Shown piece by piece: positions 26,459-36,554 of a DNA stretch of 64,000 nucleotides. The position numbers and the translations under genes were made by a program. Each line of letters starts with the position of its first letter. Positions within the stretch are counted from its first letter, which is position 1. The stretch is taken from assembly GCF_001640805.2 (NCBI RefSeq), contig NC_066844.1:11406863-11470862 (forward strand), written 5' to 3'. This DNA comes from Lates calcarifer. Lineage: Eukaryota; Chordata; Actinopteri; Centropomidae. The notes below the pieces were generated by a model. It made no database searches. It saw only the letters and a list, made by a program, of their open reading frames with translations, and had not been told where the DNA came from.

Positions 26459-26474
26459 CACACCACGTGGTGTG
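26459..26474. promoter_or_regulatory. Perfect 16-bp palindrome centred on E-box CACGTG
   Basis: CACACCACGTGGTGTG is its own reverse complement and contains the E-box CACGTG bound by bHLH-ZIP factors. Binding is inferred from motif knowledge only. Confidence 0.4.
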
Positions 26475-27484
26475 AATGAGCTGCTGGCAGAATGACAGAC
26501 CTTAGTATCAGCGCAGGCTCGGTGGACCAACCCATTCACAAGCCTGTGCTCCATTTACCCCGTAAATGAATGGAATTAGCACTCTACTTAGACTCCATAG
26601 TCTTTTTCAAAAAGCATTTACATTATTTTATATGAGCTGGTGTGAATCTGGAAAAACCCTGGAGATTTATCAGAAATTCATCTGCATTTGTAAGGAGAGA
26701 GTCAGAGCCTATCACCACTGGGATCAATCTGAGAAGGACCAGGGACCTGCTTCATGCCTTTAGAAAGCTTTTTGATGTCCTGAATTTGGTCCTCAGAGGA
26801 GAGTGCTCCTTCTAGTCCACATTGAGCATGGAATATTAAAGGCCATGGCTCTGTCTGTGAACTTCAGATAAAAACATTATAATCAGATGAATCCTTGAGG
26901 AAAAAGGGCAAAACCTTGATCTTTGTACAGGGGAACTGAAATACACAAATGAGCCACTTTTATGTGCAATTATACTGTCAAGAGTTAGCAGTGATACATG
27001 GTGTGGCTTGGGTAGTGTCTGCCTAGAGAAAAGTGGATGAGGAGGAAATGTAAGGCAAAGTGGAGTCAGTGGGTATGAATGATGGAAGGGTGTGGAGCTG
27101 GGGGTAAGATGATGTCCTCAGCACTGACAAACTACTGTGTTTGGACAGTTTGATATGGGCCAGTGACCCAAAGCAGCAGAGTATCAAAGAGTTTTTTACG
27201 CAATTGCTCTAACTTCAGCTCTACATACAGCACAACCACAGCTTATCCTCTTGCCCTGTCAACACAATGGCCATTGTTGTAAAGCCCAGCTATTAACACA
27301 CAAGCTAAATCCATTAGAAGAAAAATTGTGAGTATTGACAGATTCACATTGAGGTCAAAGAAAATGGCAAATCCACAGACTTCAGTGTAAATAGTTTCCA
27401 TAAGCACTATTTCTTTGGAAGAAATGACCTCCAATGAATGAAATTCCATTCACCTCCATCTGTACTTGGACCATTAAAAGAAGA

Positions 27485-27510
27485 AAAATAAATAAATAAA
27501 TAAATAAAAT
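27485..27510. repeat. (AAAT)n microsatellite
   Basis: About six AAAT units. Confidence 0.95.
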
Positions 27511-28004
27511 ACCTGCATAGCTAGATGCCACCAGATAGATAACACAACACCATTGTATCTATTTACATCACAAAATATCCATACTAAGACCTATATAGGA
27601 TAGGGGGAAGGCATTTACTGAAATTTGTCAGAAATGCAGCTGCATTTATATTCATCATAGGTAAAAGGTAAGCTGTCTACAAAACATACATACTATTTCA
27701 AGAGTCCCACCATCTAAGAGAGAAAAAAATGTGTGAAAAAAATTGAGTGATTATAAATGGTGGGATTGAATAGCTGGAAATAAAGCAGGAGGTTAAAACA
27801 GTGGGAAAATATGAAAAAAAAGTTGGTCTATATGCCAGCTGTGCCAATAAATGATACATGATGGTAACAGCTCAACAAATGGAAAGAGGCAACCCAGGAC
27901 ATCATGTTGTTGTCTGGATGGTACAGAGTATAGATGTCAGCCCAAGGATTAGTGAGTGATGTCACTGTCATATGGAAGTGCTTCTGTGGCTATCTATACA
28001 TATA

Positions 28005-28555
28005 CACTGATTGGCCACAACTTAAAAACTTAAATAATTTTTTAGAACTTTACTTTGTGCAGGTCCCCCTCGTGCTGCCAAAACAGCTATAATCCATCAG
28101 GGCATGGACATGCGACCGACGGGGAGTGTCATGTGGTCTCTGGCATTGGGAGATTGGCAGTGGATTTTCTGGGTCCTGTGGGTTACAGGGTGGGGCCTCC
28201 ACAGGATTTGGCCTGTTCCACTGCATCCCACAAATGCTTGATCAGATTCAGATATGGGGAGTTTGGAGGCTGGGTAAATGGCTGGGCTCTGTTGTGTTCC
28301 TTGACCAATTCCAAGCAGTTTTTGCAGTGTAATGGGCACACTGCCCTGGTAAGTGAGGTTGCTGCCACTGGGGAGTGCTGTTGCCATGAGGGGACATTCT
28401 AGGTCTGCAACAATGTTTAGGTGGGTGCTACATGTCAGTAAAATCCAGATGAATGCCAGGACCCAAGATCTCTCAGCAGAACATTGCATTGTAAGCAGAT
28501 GGTCAATGCTATTTACTTCACCTGTGAGTGGTTTTAACATTATGACTAATGAGTG
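28005..28555 (-). mobile_element. Tc1-like (Tc1/mariner) transposon, internally deleted, TA-flanked
   Basis: The left end is CACTGATTGGCCACAACTTAA after a TA. The right end, read as its complement, is CACTCATTAGTCATAATGTTAA and is also flanked by TA. The shared inverted repeat is CACTNATTNGNCANAANNTTAA, with ACTTCACCTGTGAGTGG subterminal at the right. At about 550 bp the element is far shorter than an autonomous Tc1-like transposon (about 1.2-1.7 kb). Only the C-terminal third of the transposase remains, on the minus strand. It cannot move on its own. Confidence 0.85.
28100..28540 (-). pseudogene. Relic of Tc1-like DDE transposase, C-terminal part
   Basis: A Tc1-family transposase cuts and pastes the element at TA dinucleotides. 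Read from 28540 downwards, the minus strand gives a peptide containing SAERSWVLAFIW. After a frame change near 28330 it continues with PPNSPYLNLIKHLWD at about 28217-28272. The latter is recognisable as the conserved PPxSPDLNPIEHLW segment carrying the last acidic residues of the DDE triad. Here the aspartate is tyrosine and the glutamate is lysine, so catalysis would be lost. The N-terminal DNA-binding domains and first catalytic aspartate are absent. A 147-codon ORF (28097-28540) and a 61-codon ORF (28183-28368) are pieces of this pseudogene in different frames; the longest plus-strand ORFs are shadows. Confidence 0.82.
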
Positions 28556-28593
28556 TATATTCGGTTATGCTGGTGGCATCACATATGGCATCA

Positions 28594-28738
28594 CAGTGGT
28601 CTTCAGTGGTGGAACCGGTAGAGCAGCTGCCTATTGATCATGAGGTTGCCGGTTCGAGTCCACCAGCGGATGGTTATAGATTTCCACAATTTTGTTGTAC
28701 TTAACTGTACAGTGGCAATAAATCCTATTCTATTCTAT
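28594..28738 (+). mobile_element. tRNA-derived SINE, second type, with (TTCTA)n tail
   Basis: The tRNA-like head contains an A-box region (TGGAACCGGTAGAGCAGCTG, 28609-28628) and a perfect B-box GGTTCGAGTCC (28651-28661). The 3' end reads AGTGGCAATAAATCC followed by TATTCTATTCTATAC. It is about 145 bp and sits 40 bp beyond the Tc1-like element. Confidence 0.75.
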
Positions 28739-28739
28739 A

Positions 28740-29917
28740 CTAAACCATAGTTTCTTTTCAGACTTCAGTGTCAAATATGTAACGTAGCTTGTGTGGATCA
28801 TAAAGGAGCTTCTCTATTGAAAAGCTGACACAGAAAACAGCAGTTACTACCATGCTATTCACAAATGTAGTTTAACTAGTGATGCTGCTACTTGTAGTGA
28901 AGCTACTGCAGCTCACTTTGTGCTGCTCATTTGAGTAAACCTCCAACCTGTATACACCTCTCCTCCCACCTTGGCACCAGTGTGGTCTGCACTTGTCACC
29001 AAAGTACCACACAGACAGACAAAGCAACCAGACCAAACTGTCAGAGAAATGCTTGCACTGGTTGTTGGAAAACACCAAAATGGGTCCCGAGTCGCTGACC
29101 CTGTAATAATACTGCTAAATTCTGATGCTGCTCAGCGTGCATTATTTGTTCAGGACACTATTATGAGCAGGTCTGTCCTTTGTGTACAACCTCATAATGA
29201 CCCAAGAACAGAACAGCAGCCGATTACTGTCTGGCTCCCAAAACAACTCAGAGCCCCACAGCAAATGAACACTCCAGTTCCACCACACTCCAAAACAATA
29301 CAAGAGCTTGGCTCATCTTCAAGCTTAATGAAATGGGTCTCCATCATCCAATCACTGACTTTTATTTAAATGGAAACACACGCGCATTAAGCTGTGTCGT
29401 GGGGGCACGTTTTTGTGTTCACCCCCCAGAGACTGCATGGAGGAAAAGTTGGGGGATGGGTGAGCTCATGAATAAATATAGCCTGGAGGTGTGTGACAGT
29501 TCATGCTTGGAGATCATCCTCTTCACATTGCATACACCCCTTTTTGATTACCATTCTCTGAACCAGAGAGTTAACAGTTAAGAGTTAACTCACTTCTACT
29601 GACCCCATGGGTGTCTTTCTTACACAGAAAAAAATTAGACGAAACACAGACCAGAAAAAGCTGTGAAAACCCTTGTAATAAATGACTTTCACTTGCTGTA
29701 ATGGACCATTTTGCAGCCATATTCATCCATCTCTTTAGCAATGATGTCTCAACAGCCTGCAACTGACATGTTCACATTGTAAGTTGTTATATCTAAACAG
29801 TTTGGCATGTTGTTATGCTGCCTGTGTTAGTGTGGTGCATATAATTTTACAAAAATGTTGGGAAGACACCTGCCAGTTATTAATTGTCTTGTAACCTTTC
29901 TCATAATATAGAAATTG

Positions 29918-29921
<4 letters not shown>
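28740..29921. other. Unique non-coding sequence
   Basis: The stretch includes the longest plus-strand ORF not explained by a repeat (28971-29369, 132 codons). It is glutamine/serine/proline-leaning but has no recognised domain, and its ATG lacks a notable context. A short direct repeat GAGAGTTAACAGTTAAGAGTTAAC occurs at about 29567-29588. I favour non-coding. Confidence 0.4.
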
Positions 29922-29988
<67 letters not shown>

Positions 29989-29999
29989 TATATATATAT
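29922..29999. repeat. (TA)n(CA)n(TA)n compound microsatellite
   Basis: Nearly 60 bp of TA, then CACACACACA, then TA again. The minus ORF across it is an artefact of the repeat. Confidence 0.97.
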
Positions 30000-30000
30000 C

Positions 30001-30083
30001 TGCAACAGGGCTCCTCAACAAGATCTGGTCCCCCCCAAACTTACTTGGCAATAAAGTCTGACTCTGATTCTCATTCTGACAGA
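30001..30083 (+). mobile_element. Retroelement 3' tail fragment (CTTGGCAATAAAG...TCTGATTCT type)
   Basis: AAACTTACTTGGCAATAAAG followed by degenerate CTGATTCT units is a familiar 3' end of fish non-LTR elements. Only the tail is present. Confidence 0.6.
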
Positions 30084-31902
30084 GATATCCTGACTTTCAG
30101 TTTCTAGTTTCTACTTTACTACATTTCAATGCAACTCAGTCTTTTTGGTTGACCTCCTTGCCAGGTAAATGCCTATGTCTTTAAAACTGAGGCCCCCATG
30201 TCACAGAAGACACTATACAACTGTTTGCAAAGACTGAGTAGTACTCTCCTTGTCTACTGAAATGACTTTGAAGCGCAAAATCTGTGAAGTTCCACTTTAA
30301 CTGCAGGTAATTATTGTGATATTGTTACAAACATCCAATTGTCACATTTTCCAACAAATGTACAAAAAGCAAGCATTAGCGTATTTCGTGCAAACTGAAC
30401 AAACAGTCACATAATCCGATTTCAGGAAACTGTGGATTCTCTTTGGTGCACCATGTAACAGCACTGAGAGGAACAGTGGAGTAAAGAGCATGTGTCGCCT
30501 CGTGCTGCAGAGTGGGACCACACACACAATAGACTGAATACTGTGTTGGAGCTTGTCAGGGACAAACCACAACAATAGGGCTTCCATTCAGACCAGTTAA
30601 CCTTACTGACACGTGGGCCCCGTGCCCCCATTCTAGTTCCTCTCAACACAGAAGTACAAAAAAGGACAAGGGTAGGAACGTGGTGGCTGTCCATCATTCC
30701 TGTCTTGCTTAAACATGACACTTTTTACAAGGCAACAGGACAGAGATCTGATCATCTTGGGCACCTGCAGTTTGTGATGGCTGAATACCCACAGGGTAAC
30801 CATAATGCACTGACTCTGACATGATGTTAATTAATTATTCCAGTTTTAAAGGGGTCATGGCTATGTGTCTTTTTTTAGGCTAGAAGATTAAGCTTTAGAA
30901 ATCAGACATCAGACATTATACTTTAAAGCACCTTACCTTTTATAGAAACCATTCAGAGGCTGTAGACAGAGGAACTGCCAGTAATCCAAACAAAAAGCTT
31001 TGAACTTCAACATTTTGTCAGCCTGTTACAAAGGCTTAGATTAAGGTCATTCTGCACCAGGTCCATAGGAAAAAAAAGTTTTGTTTTTTATAAAGAAAGG
31101 CTTACACTTAGAAGAACAAAGTGAATCCTGCACATCTCAAGCTGAATGATAATACCACTGACACTCCACATAGTACAGTCCCATCTCAACATCTGAGTGT
31201 GTGAATCTGGGCCAAATAGAGAGGGCAGGACCTGTATCTCTCTGGTTGCTTTGTTAATGCTGAGTAGTCACAAGCTGTTCGGTGCTCCCAGTACGTCCAG
31301 GTATACGCTCCTAGTGCCTTGACAGAGATGTTAGCCACTAAACACTGTGCACTGTGGCTTCTTGTGGAGTTGTTGGACAAAAGGTTTGTCACAACACAAC
31401 CCTCTATTGTTCAAACCTTCTCCTTGCGCTGCTCCTTCTTTCCACTCTGCTCACTTTTTCCCAGTCGGTCAAAAGCAGAGCCGATTCCTGTCTCCATCAT
31501 TGCTGCTCCTCACAGTTGAGTTACAGCTGCTCCTATTGTCTAAGCAGCCACAGTGACAAGGTATGACTCTGCTGCGCCTCGTCAGGCCAACAAAGCATAC
31601 AAAGGCCTCCCTCTGTGGCCGCATCAATTAGGCTTTATCAGATGCTGCACAGCCTCTGCCAGCCCAAGCTGCTCAGAGACGAGCTAATCAGCAGCAGCAC
31701 ATGGTGCGCAGAGGGGTGAAGCCAGCACCCATGAGGGACAGCCTGATACACTCACAGGCACATAAAGCCTGGGCTGGTTGCCAGGACAACCCTAAACAAC
31801 AATAAAAGGCTCTGATGGACCCTTGATGTGATTCTTGCTGATTGGCTGAAGAGGAGAGCTGAAGCTCAGGGTGAGGAGAATGACCAGCACTGTGATCTGA
31901 AT

Positions 31903-31920
31903 GAAAAAAAAAAAAAAAAA
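31903..31920. repeat. Poly(A) tract
   Basis: About 18 A residues; no retroelement body attached. Confidence 0.95.
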
Positions 31921-33001
31921 CTCTATACAAAAGTCCATAATTTTGTAAATTAATTTTTAATCAGCACCCCTTACTTAATGAGTAACAGATGAGTACAGAT
32001 GTAAGAATGATTAAATGATGACTATAGAAACATCATTAATTTTTATGACTCCATATATTGCCTAAGTACAGCAATTTATTTGTCAAAACAATTATGTAGG
32101 TTTTACATGAAAAAAAAAATCTCCAAGGCCCAACTTTTCTTGGATTCTTGTCAATAGAATGCTGGGGAAGAATGGTTTCATATGCAGAGTGGTTTATATC
32201 AAAGAGAACTGGTCAGTCAGCTAAAATGTGTGAATCAATTTTAACTTTTCCAATGCTAAATTGCTACACAAACCCTATCACATCAGAGTGCCTTGGTCAC
32301 TCTGTGTTATCACTGTTGGATGGGTGTTGTTGCTCTTTACCATGATAATTCAGCTGTCAGTAACATCCTGGCAGAGATGTTGAAATGGAAACTGAACACA
32401 GTACCAGCTCTGCTACAGCTTTCAGCTCTGGCTCCATCAGCTCACAGTGCAATAGACCAGGCTGGGTGGGGAGGTGCGCAAAGCGATACAGCAATTATTC
32501 AGCCTGGCATGCTGCTTTGAAGTGAGAACAGACAGCATTTTGTAAAAGGCAGTGAATCATGAAAACAGCAGAGGAAGGTTTATGATACTAAACAATACAC
32601 TGTGGGGTGATGCTACAGACCAAAATACAAAAAATAAAAAGTTAGACTAATGAATCTATAGCATAATTTAAAAAAAACAACTAATCAAAATCAATGCTGC
32701 AGAGACAGCAATATTTATTCTTAAGTAAGAATGACTGCATGTTGTAGGCTGAGGTAGCCATTACTGTCATGGAATCTTACTTGTAAATCCACATGTCACA
32801 CTGATTGCAAAGGATTTCACTGTTTTAGTGCCAAGAAATCTGTCCCAAGATAGAACTTGTTATATGTTGAAAATATAGTAATCAATTGCAATTATAAACT
32901 GTAACTATAAACAAAACTTAGCCTTGTCAATGAAATTTTGTCTGGTTTTAATAGATAGCTAGACGTCTTTTCTGGGGTGTGGTGTTAACAGCTGCCACAG
33001 G

Positions 33002-33020
33002 AAAAAAAAAAAAAAAAAAA
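33002..33020. repeat. Poly(A) tract
   Basis: A run of about 18-19 A residues followed by GAAATTAAAAA-like sequence. Confidence 0.93.
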
Positions 33021-33504
33021 GAAATTAAAAACCACAAGACTCGGCTCAATGAAATCAGCTCTATCAAATCCTCATGTTTTGATCATATTCTGAGCAGCTT
33101 GCTGACAAAGGACCAGCCAGGGACTAAATACTGAACAATCTGCTTACACATGGTGAGTTGCCACTGTGCTAAATGTGATTTCATGGGATTGCATATAAAC
33201 AGCGTGCCACTTTCAGGACATTTCACATGTAATTTCTATACATTTTATTGTTTGACATTTGATGTGCATCATTTAAAGCCATTGGGACTGAGGTGAGAAT
33301 GAGGGGAGAGGGAGGGTTAGGGATTAAAGAGCAGAGAAATGACAAAGTGTGAAAGGCATTGGCATGTTATTCATAGGCCATTTGGTGATACCAGGTTGCT
33401 CCATTGAAATTCCAGAAGATCTGTCATAATGTCAGTTGAACAAAACGAAGGTGACATGATGCCACTCTGTGTGTGACTTAAGACAGCATGCAGTGGACTC
33501 AGAA

Positions 33505-33545
33505 GTGTGGTGTGGTATAGTGTGGTGTGGCATAGTGTGGCGTGA
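33505..33545. repeat. GTGTGGTATA-type minisatellite
   Basis: Three to four imperfect units of AGTGTGGTGTGGYATA. The minus ORF at 33371-33553 is partly encoded by it. Confidence 0.7.
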
Positions 33546-34728
33546 CTTGACATAATGTGAGATACAACAGCGTTGGCATCTATCCGGGATGGCTTACTCT
33601 TTTACAAAGATGTTGATTTGATCTGTGACTACCTGCACTGCTGACCTAAAGGCAGAAAAACAACCATTCTGTGTTTGTACTATTTATAGACAATGGCGAG
33701 GCGGAAAAAAGGAACAACATTCCCACCTTTAACAGAATGTATAAGAGGGGCTTTAGACTAACTTCATCTATTGAAGTTGAACACAATGTGTAAAATCAGT
33801 GGAGTGTTCCTTTAAAATGTGCCATTTCAATACAGATTGTTGTAATGTACTGTTTTAAATGTATCCACTTTCAGCAGCAGTTAAGGATGGTACAGCAAAA
33901 GTCATTTGCTTTTCATTCATTTACTGCCACAAAAGGACTGTTATGGACTGGGCCAGAAATGTTCCTCTCCTCTTATTGAGAACCAGTATAAACACTTTCA
34001 TTTGTCTCATTGAGACTGGGGGGCCAGCAGCACATTACTGAACAGATGGTGCAACCAAATGAGAGACCGTCTATCATGGTTTTCTAGAGCCTGAGGTCTT
34101 CATGCAGGCAGAGTGAGATGTTGTCTTTGCTTGATCACCTCTTTACCCTGAGGTAGACAAAGAAAATCCCATGCCAGAATTTATCATTAATTACTATTTC
34201 ATTCTCATTGTTTGAGAAGGATTTGATTTTAAGAACTCTCACCAAGGACTCAATCAAAAAAGATGATGATAAAATTCTAGCATTTTAACTGACAAATGAC
34301 AACATGTCACACTGATACAATAAGCTGATGTCTGAACTATAAAACTAACCATGGATCTAAAGTTTTTTTTTTTTTATTGGCTGTACCAGGTGCAGCTCTT
34401 CCTATTACCAGCTGTGGGCTTTAGCTAAATGAGCTGGAGGAGAGTGGTATGGTAATGACTGCAGCACCCATTTGGCAAGTGGAGAAGGACAAGCCCTTCA
34501 GTCCAGCTGAGCTTTGCTTTAATTTGCAGACTTGCAGACTACTGGCTTAGGTCTGGGAATCAGTGTACCTGACGGTACAACTAGAACCTCCAGCAGGTCA
34601 GGGTCTAACAACAAGCATTATAAATGTACAAGGTGCCAAACCTATGTTTAGTTCAAGGGAAATTTCCATATTTGTCAAATCAGATCCTCCTCCCAAAATT
34701 TAACTTAATATGACAATTGAGTAATATA

Positions 34729-35083
34729 ATTAGGGCCCGAGCAACAAAGTTGCAAGGACCCGAACCGGGCCTCGCAACGGAGTTGCAAGGACCCTATTGT
34801 TTTCACTCTGTTAATTAGGGCCAGAGAACTTTGTGCAAAGGCCCTATTGTAATCGTAAGAATTATTCTCGTGATGCTAAAATCGCATTTTTGAGGGCCTA
34901 AACATGCTCAAAAACATACAAAACTTTGTACACGCAGACCTGGTGAAAATTGACATCTGATAGGGGTCTCTTGATAGGGATCTCATTCATTGGCACCATA
35001 AAACCCAGCGGCCACGGGTCCCCGGATAGGTGCGGGGTGCGAGGGCCAGTTCAATGCTGCTTGCAGCTTTAATTATTATTGTT
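34729..35083. mobile_element. AGGGCCCGAG-type teleost interspersed element fragment
   Basis: The fragment starts AATTAGGGCCCGAGCAACAA, has a second imperfect unit AATTAGGGCCAGAGAAC (34813-34829) and repeated AGGCCCTATTGTAATCGTA. It contains the characteristic GAGGGCCTAAACATGCTC and ends GAGGGCCAGTTCAATGCTGC then TTGCAGCTTTAATTATTATT. This family is common in fish genomes. I do not know its class, and no ORF in it looks functional. Both ends are flanked by AATTA/TTAAT-like sequence, which may be part of the element or the target. Confidence 0.7.
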
Positions 35084-35580
35084 TTTACCCAACACCTCTG
35101 TTGTAGAGATGTAGTTACACACTCAGTGCAGAACTTTATTTTTTGGGGCAAGGTACAAAACAGCTTCTTCTGTGTAGCCTGTCCTCTTTCCATGTCTCTA
35201 TGGTACAGGTTATGTGGCTGAGGTCTGACTAGTTCTTGCAGCACCTAGAATTTCCCTGATGTTTTCTTTCTGTCTTAAATTTCTGTTCTTTTCTTATTTA
35301 AATCAAGGTTCTAAAGTCAGAGGTCACATATTTGTATATACAGGATGTTAACAATCAAAATTACGCTATGGGTTGTTATTCTACTACATTTAATAATCTC
35401 ACTCAACTTGATATAGATATATATGTTTCCCTGGAAATTTGTGTATCTCTTGTAGCAAAGTGCATACAGGATCTATTTGCACCTACATTCACAAAAAACA
35501 GATTTTCCATTTAAATCTGTCCTTACTGCTAGGGGTGGGAATTCATCCTACTGCTACCATTTTTCTACAAATGATAGTAT
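35084..35580. other. Unique non-coding sequence
   Basis: AT-rich flank of the solo LTR; the last four bases (GTAT) are the target duplication. Nothing else was seen. Confidence 0.5.
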
Positions 35581-36550
35581 TGTTGGGGATCAGTCCATTC
35601 AAAACACAGGATAAGACCAAATGGCAGATTTTGTTCTACAGAAAAAGGAGAGACTTTTAACTCAGTCTCCCAGCGTCCTTCACCTTTTCACCCTGCCAGC
35701 TGGGTTCACCAGCAAAAGGAGCCACAGAGGAGAGTTAGTGTCAACCAGCTAACTCTGCAAGGAGAGCACAGGAACTGATCCAACACTGAAACCACACAGC
35801 CAGGACAACTGCAGTTTACTGGACTTCTACAGTGGCAACAGGACTTTGTGAGCAACACACCAAAAGACATTTTCTTTTCCCACTGGACTTGGTAACGAAA
35901 CTAGGCCTAATTTACATAACCTTTCATAGCACAGCTCGGCTAAACATAGGACTTTCAAGTCTGCCAGTGTATGTATTGATTGAATTGTGCTCTGTTGTTC
36001 TGTCTGTTTGGAGTCAGGTTGCTGGTTGTTAGCATGTTCACACTGTCTTGCATGCAACTTGCTAACATCCCCCTTTTCTGACACCTCCTGACTTTGTCTA
36101 AGACAAAGGAATGCTCCTTTGTTAACCCCCCCACGACACGCGGCCATCTTTTATTCGGCCATCTTTGTTACAGGCATCTTAAGTCAGCCATCTTGCCATT
36201 GTTTCCACAGACACACACATGTATGCATGTACATAGTGTTTATAGACTAGGTTACAGTTTGCGTTTTGTCGTTCCATTTGGTATTTGTTCGAATAAATAC
36301 TTTTGAACACTAAATACGTCTGGTCTTTTAATGTTGTACAAAAGTGAGTATTACCAACCTCTATGGTGCAGAACTCCAAATCCTTCAACTTTTACTATTG
36401 ATATGGTAACTTTGGTTGTAGTTATTAACTTAATTATTAATCAGGATTCCAAATTGATAATTAGTATAATTTACTGATTTAATGAATTGGCTATCTAATG
36501 TCCCAAGGTGGATTTAATGTAAATGAAATCCTATAAATTTGTTCCCAACA
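35581..36550. mobile_element. Solo LTR of a retrotransposon (970 bp)
   Basis: The element begins TGTTGGGGATC and ends TTCCCAACA, the short inverted TG...CA termini of an LTR. The same four bases, GTAT, lie immediately outside both ends (35577-35580 and 36551-36554) as a target duplication. A polyadenylation signal AATAAA lies at 36292-36297, as expected for the R region of a plus-oriented LTR. No second LTR, primer-binding site or internal coding region is present. This is therefore best read as a solo LTR left after recombination between the two LTRs of a full element. The class (Gypsy, BEL or retrovirus-like) is undetermined. Small ORFs within it are not genes. Confidence 0.78.
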
Positions 36551-36554
36551 GTAT

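Larger units (their letters stand above)
22641..28004. other. Unique non-coding sequence
   Basis: No gene is recognised. Points of note are a plus-strand ORF at 22998-23348 containing an acceptor/donor pair (see findings), a perfect 16-bp palindrome at 26459-26474 and an (AAAT)n run at 27485-27510. 24001-24030 resembles a fragment of the dispersed TAAT-rich repeat. Confidence 0.4.
30084..34728. other. Unique non-coding sequence
   Basis: No gene is recognised. 31560-31880 is relatively GC-rich with AT-core homeodomain-type sites and may be regulatory. A-runs lie at 31903-31920 and 33002-33020. A GTGTGGTATA-type minisatellite lies at 33505-33545. ORFs at 31319-31566 overlap in all three frames and are leucine/serine-rich products of CT-rich sequence. 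Confidence 0.4.

Noticed and set aside
28097..28540. 147-codon minus ORF as a gene
   Set aside because: It is the decayed C-terminus of a Tc1-like transposase with a frameshift and mutated catalytic segment.
28609..28665. Functional tRNA gene
   Set aside because: Same reasoning: tRNA-like head of a SINE with an AATAAA...TTCTA tail.
28971..29369. 132-codon plus ORF, the longest not tied to a repeat
   Set aside because: Composition is unremarkable and no domain, signal peptide or splice context was seen; kept only as a note in the non-coding entry.
29827..30051. ORF rich in IYIYIY
   Set aside because: Translation of a TA microsatellite.
36118..36200. Repeated GGCCATCTT words as YY1-type promoter sites
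   Set aside because: They lie inside the solo LTR and probably belong to the LTR itself; there is no evidence for a host promoter.
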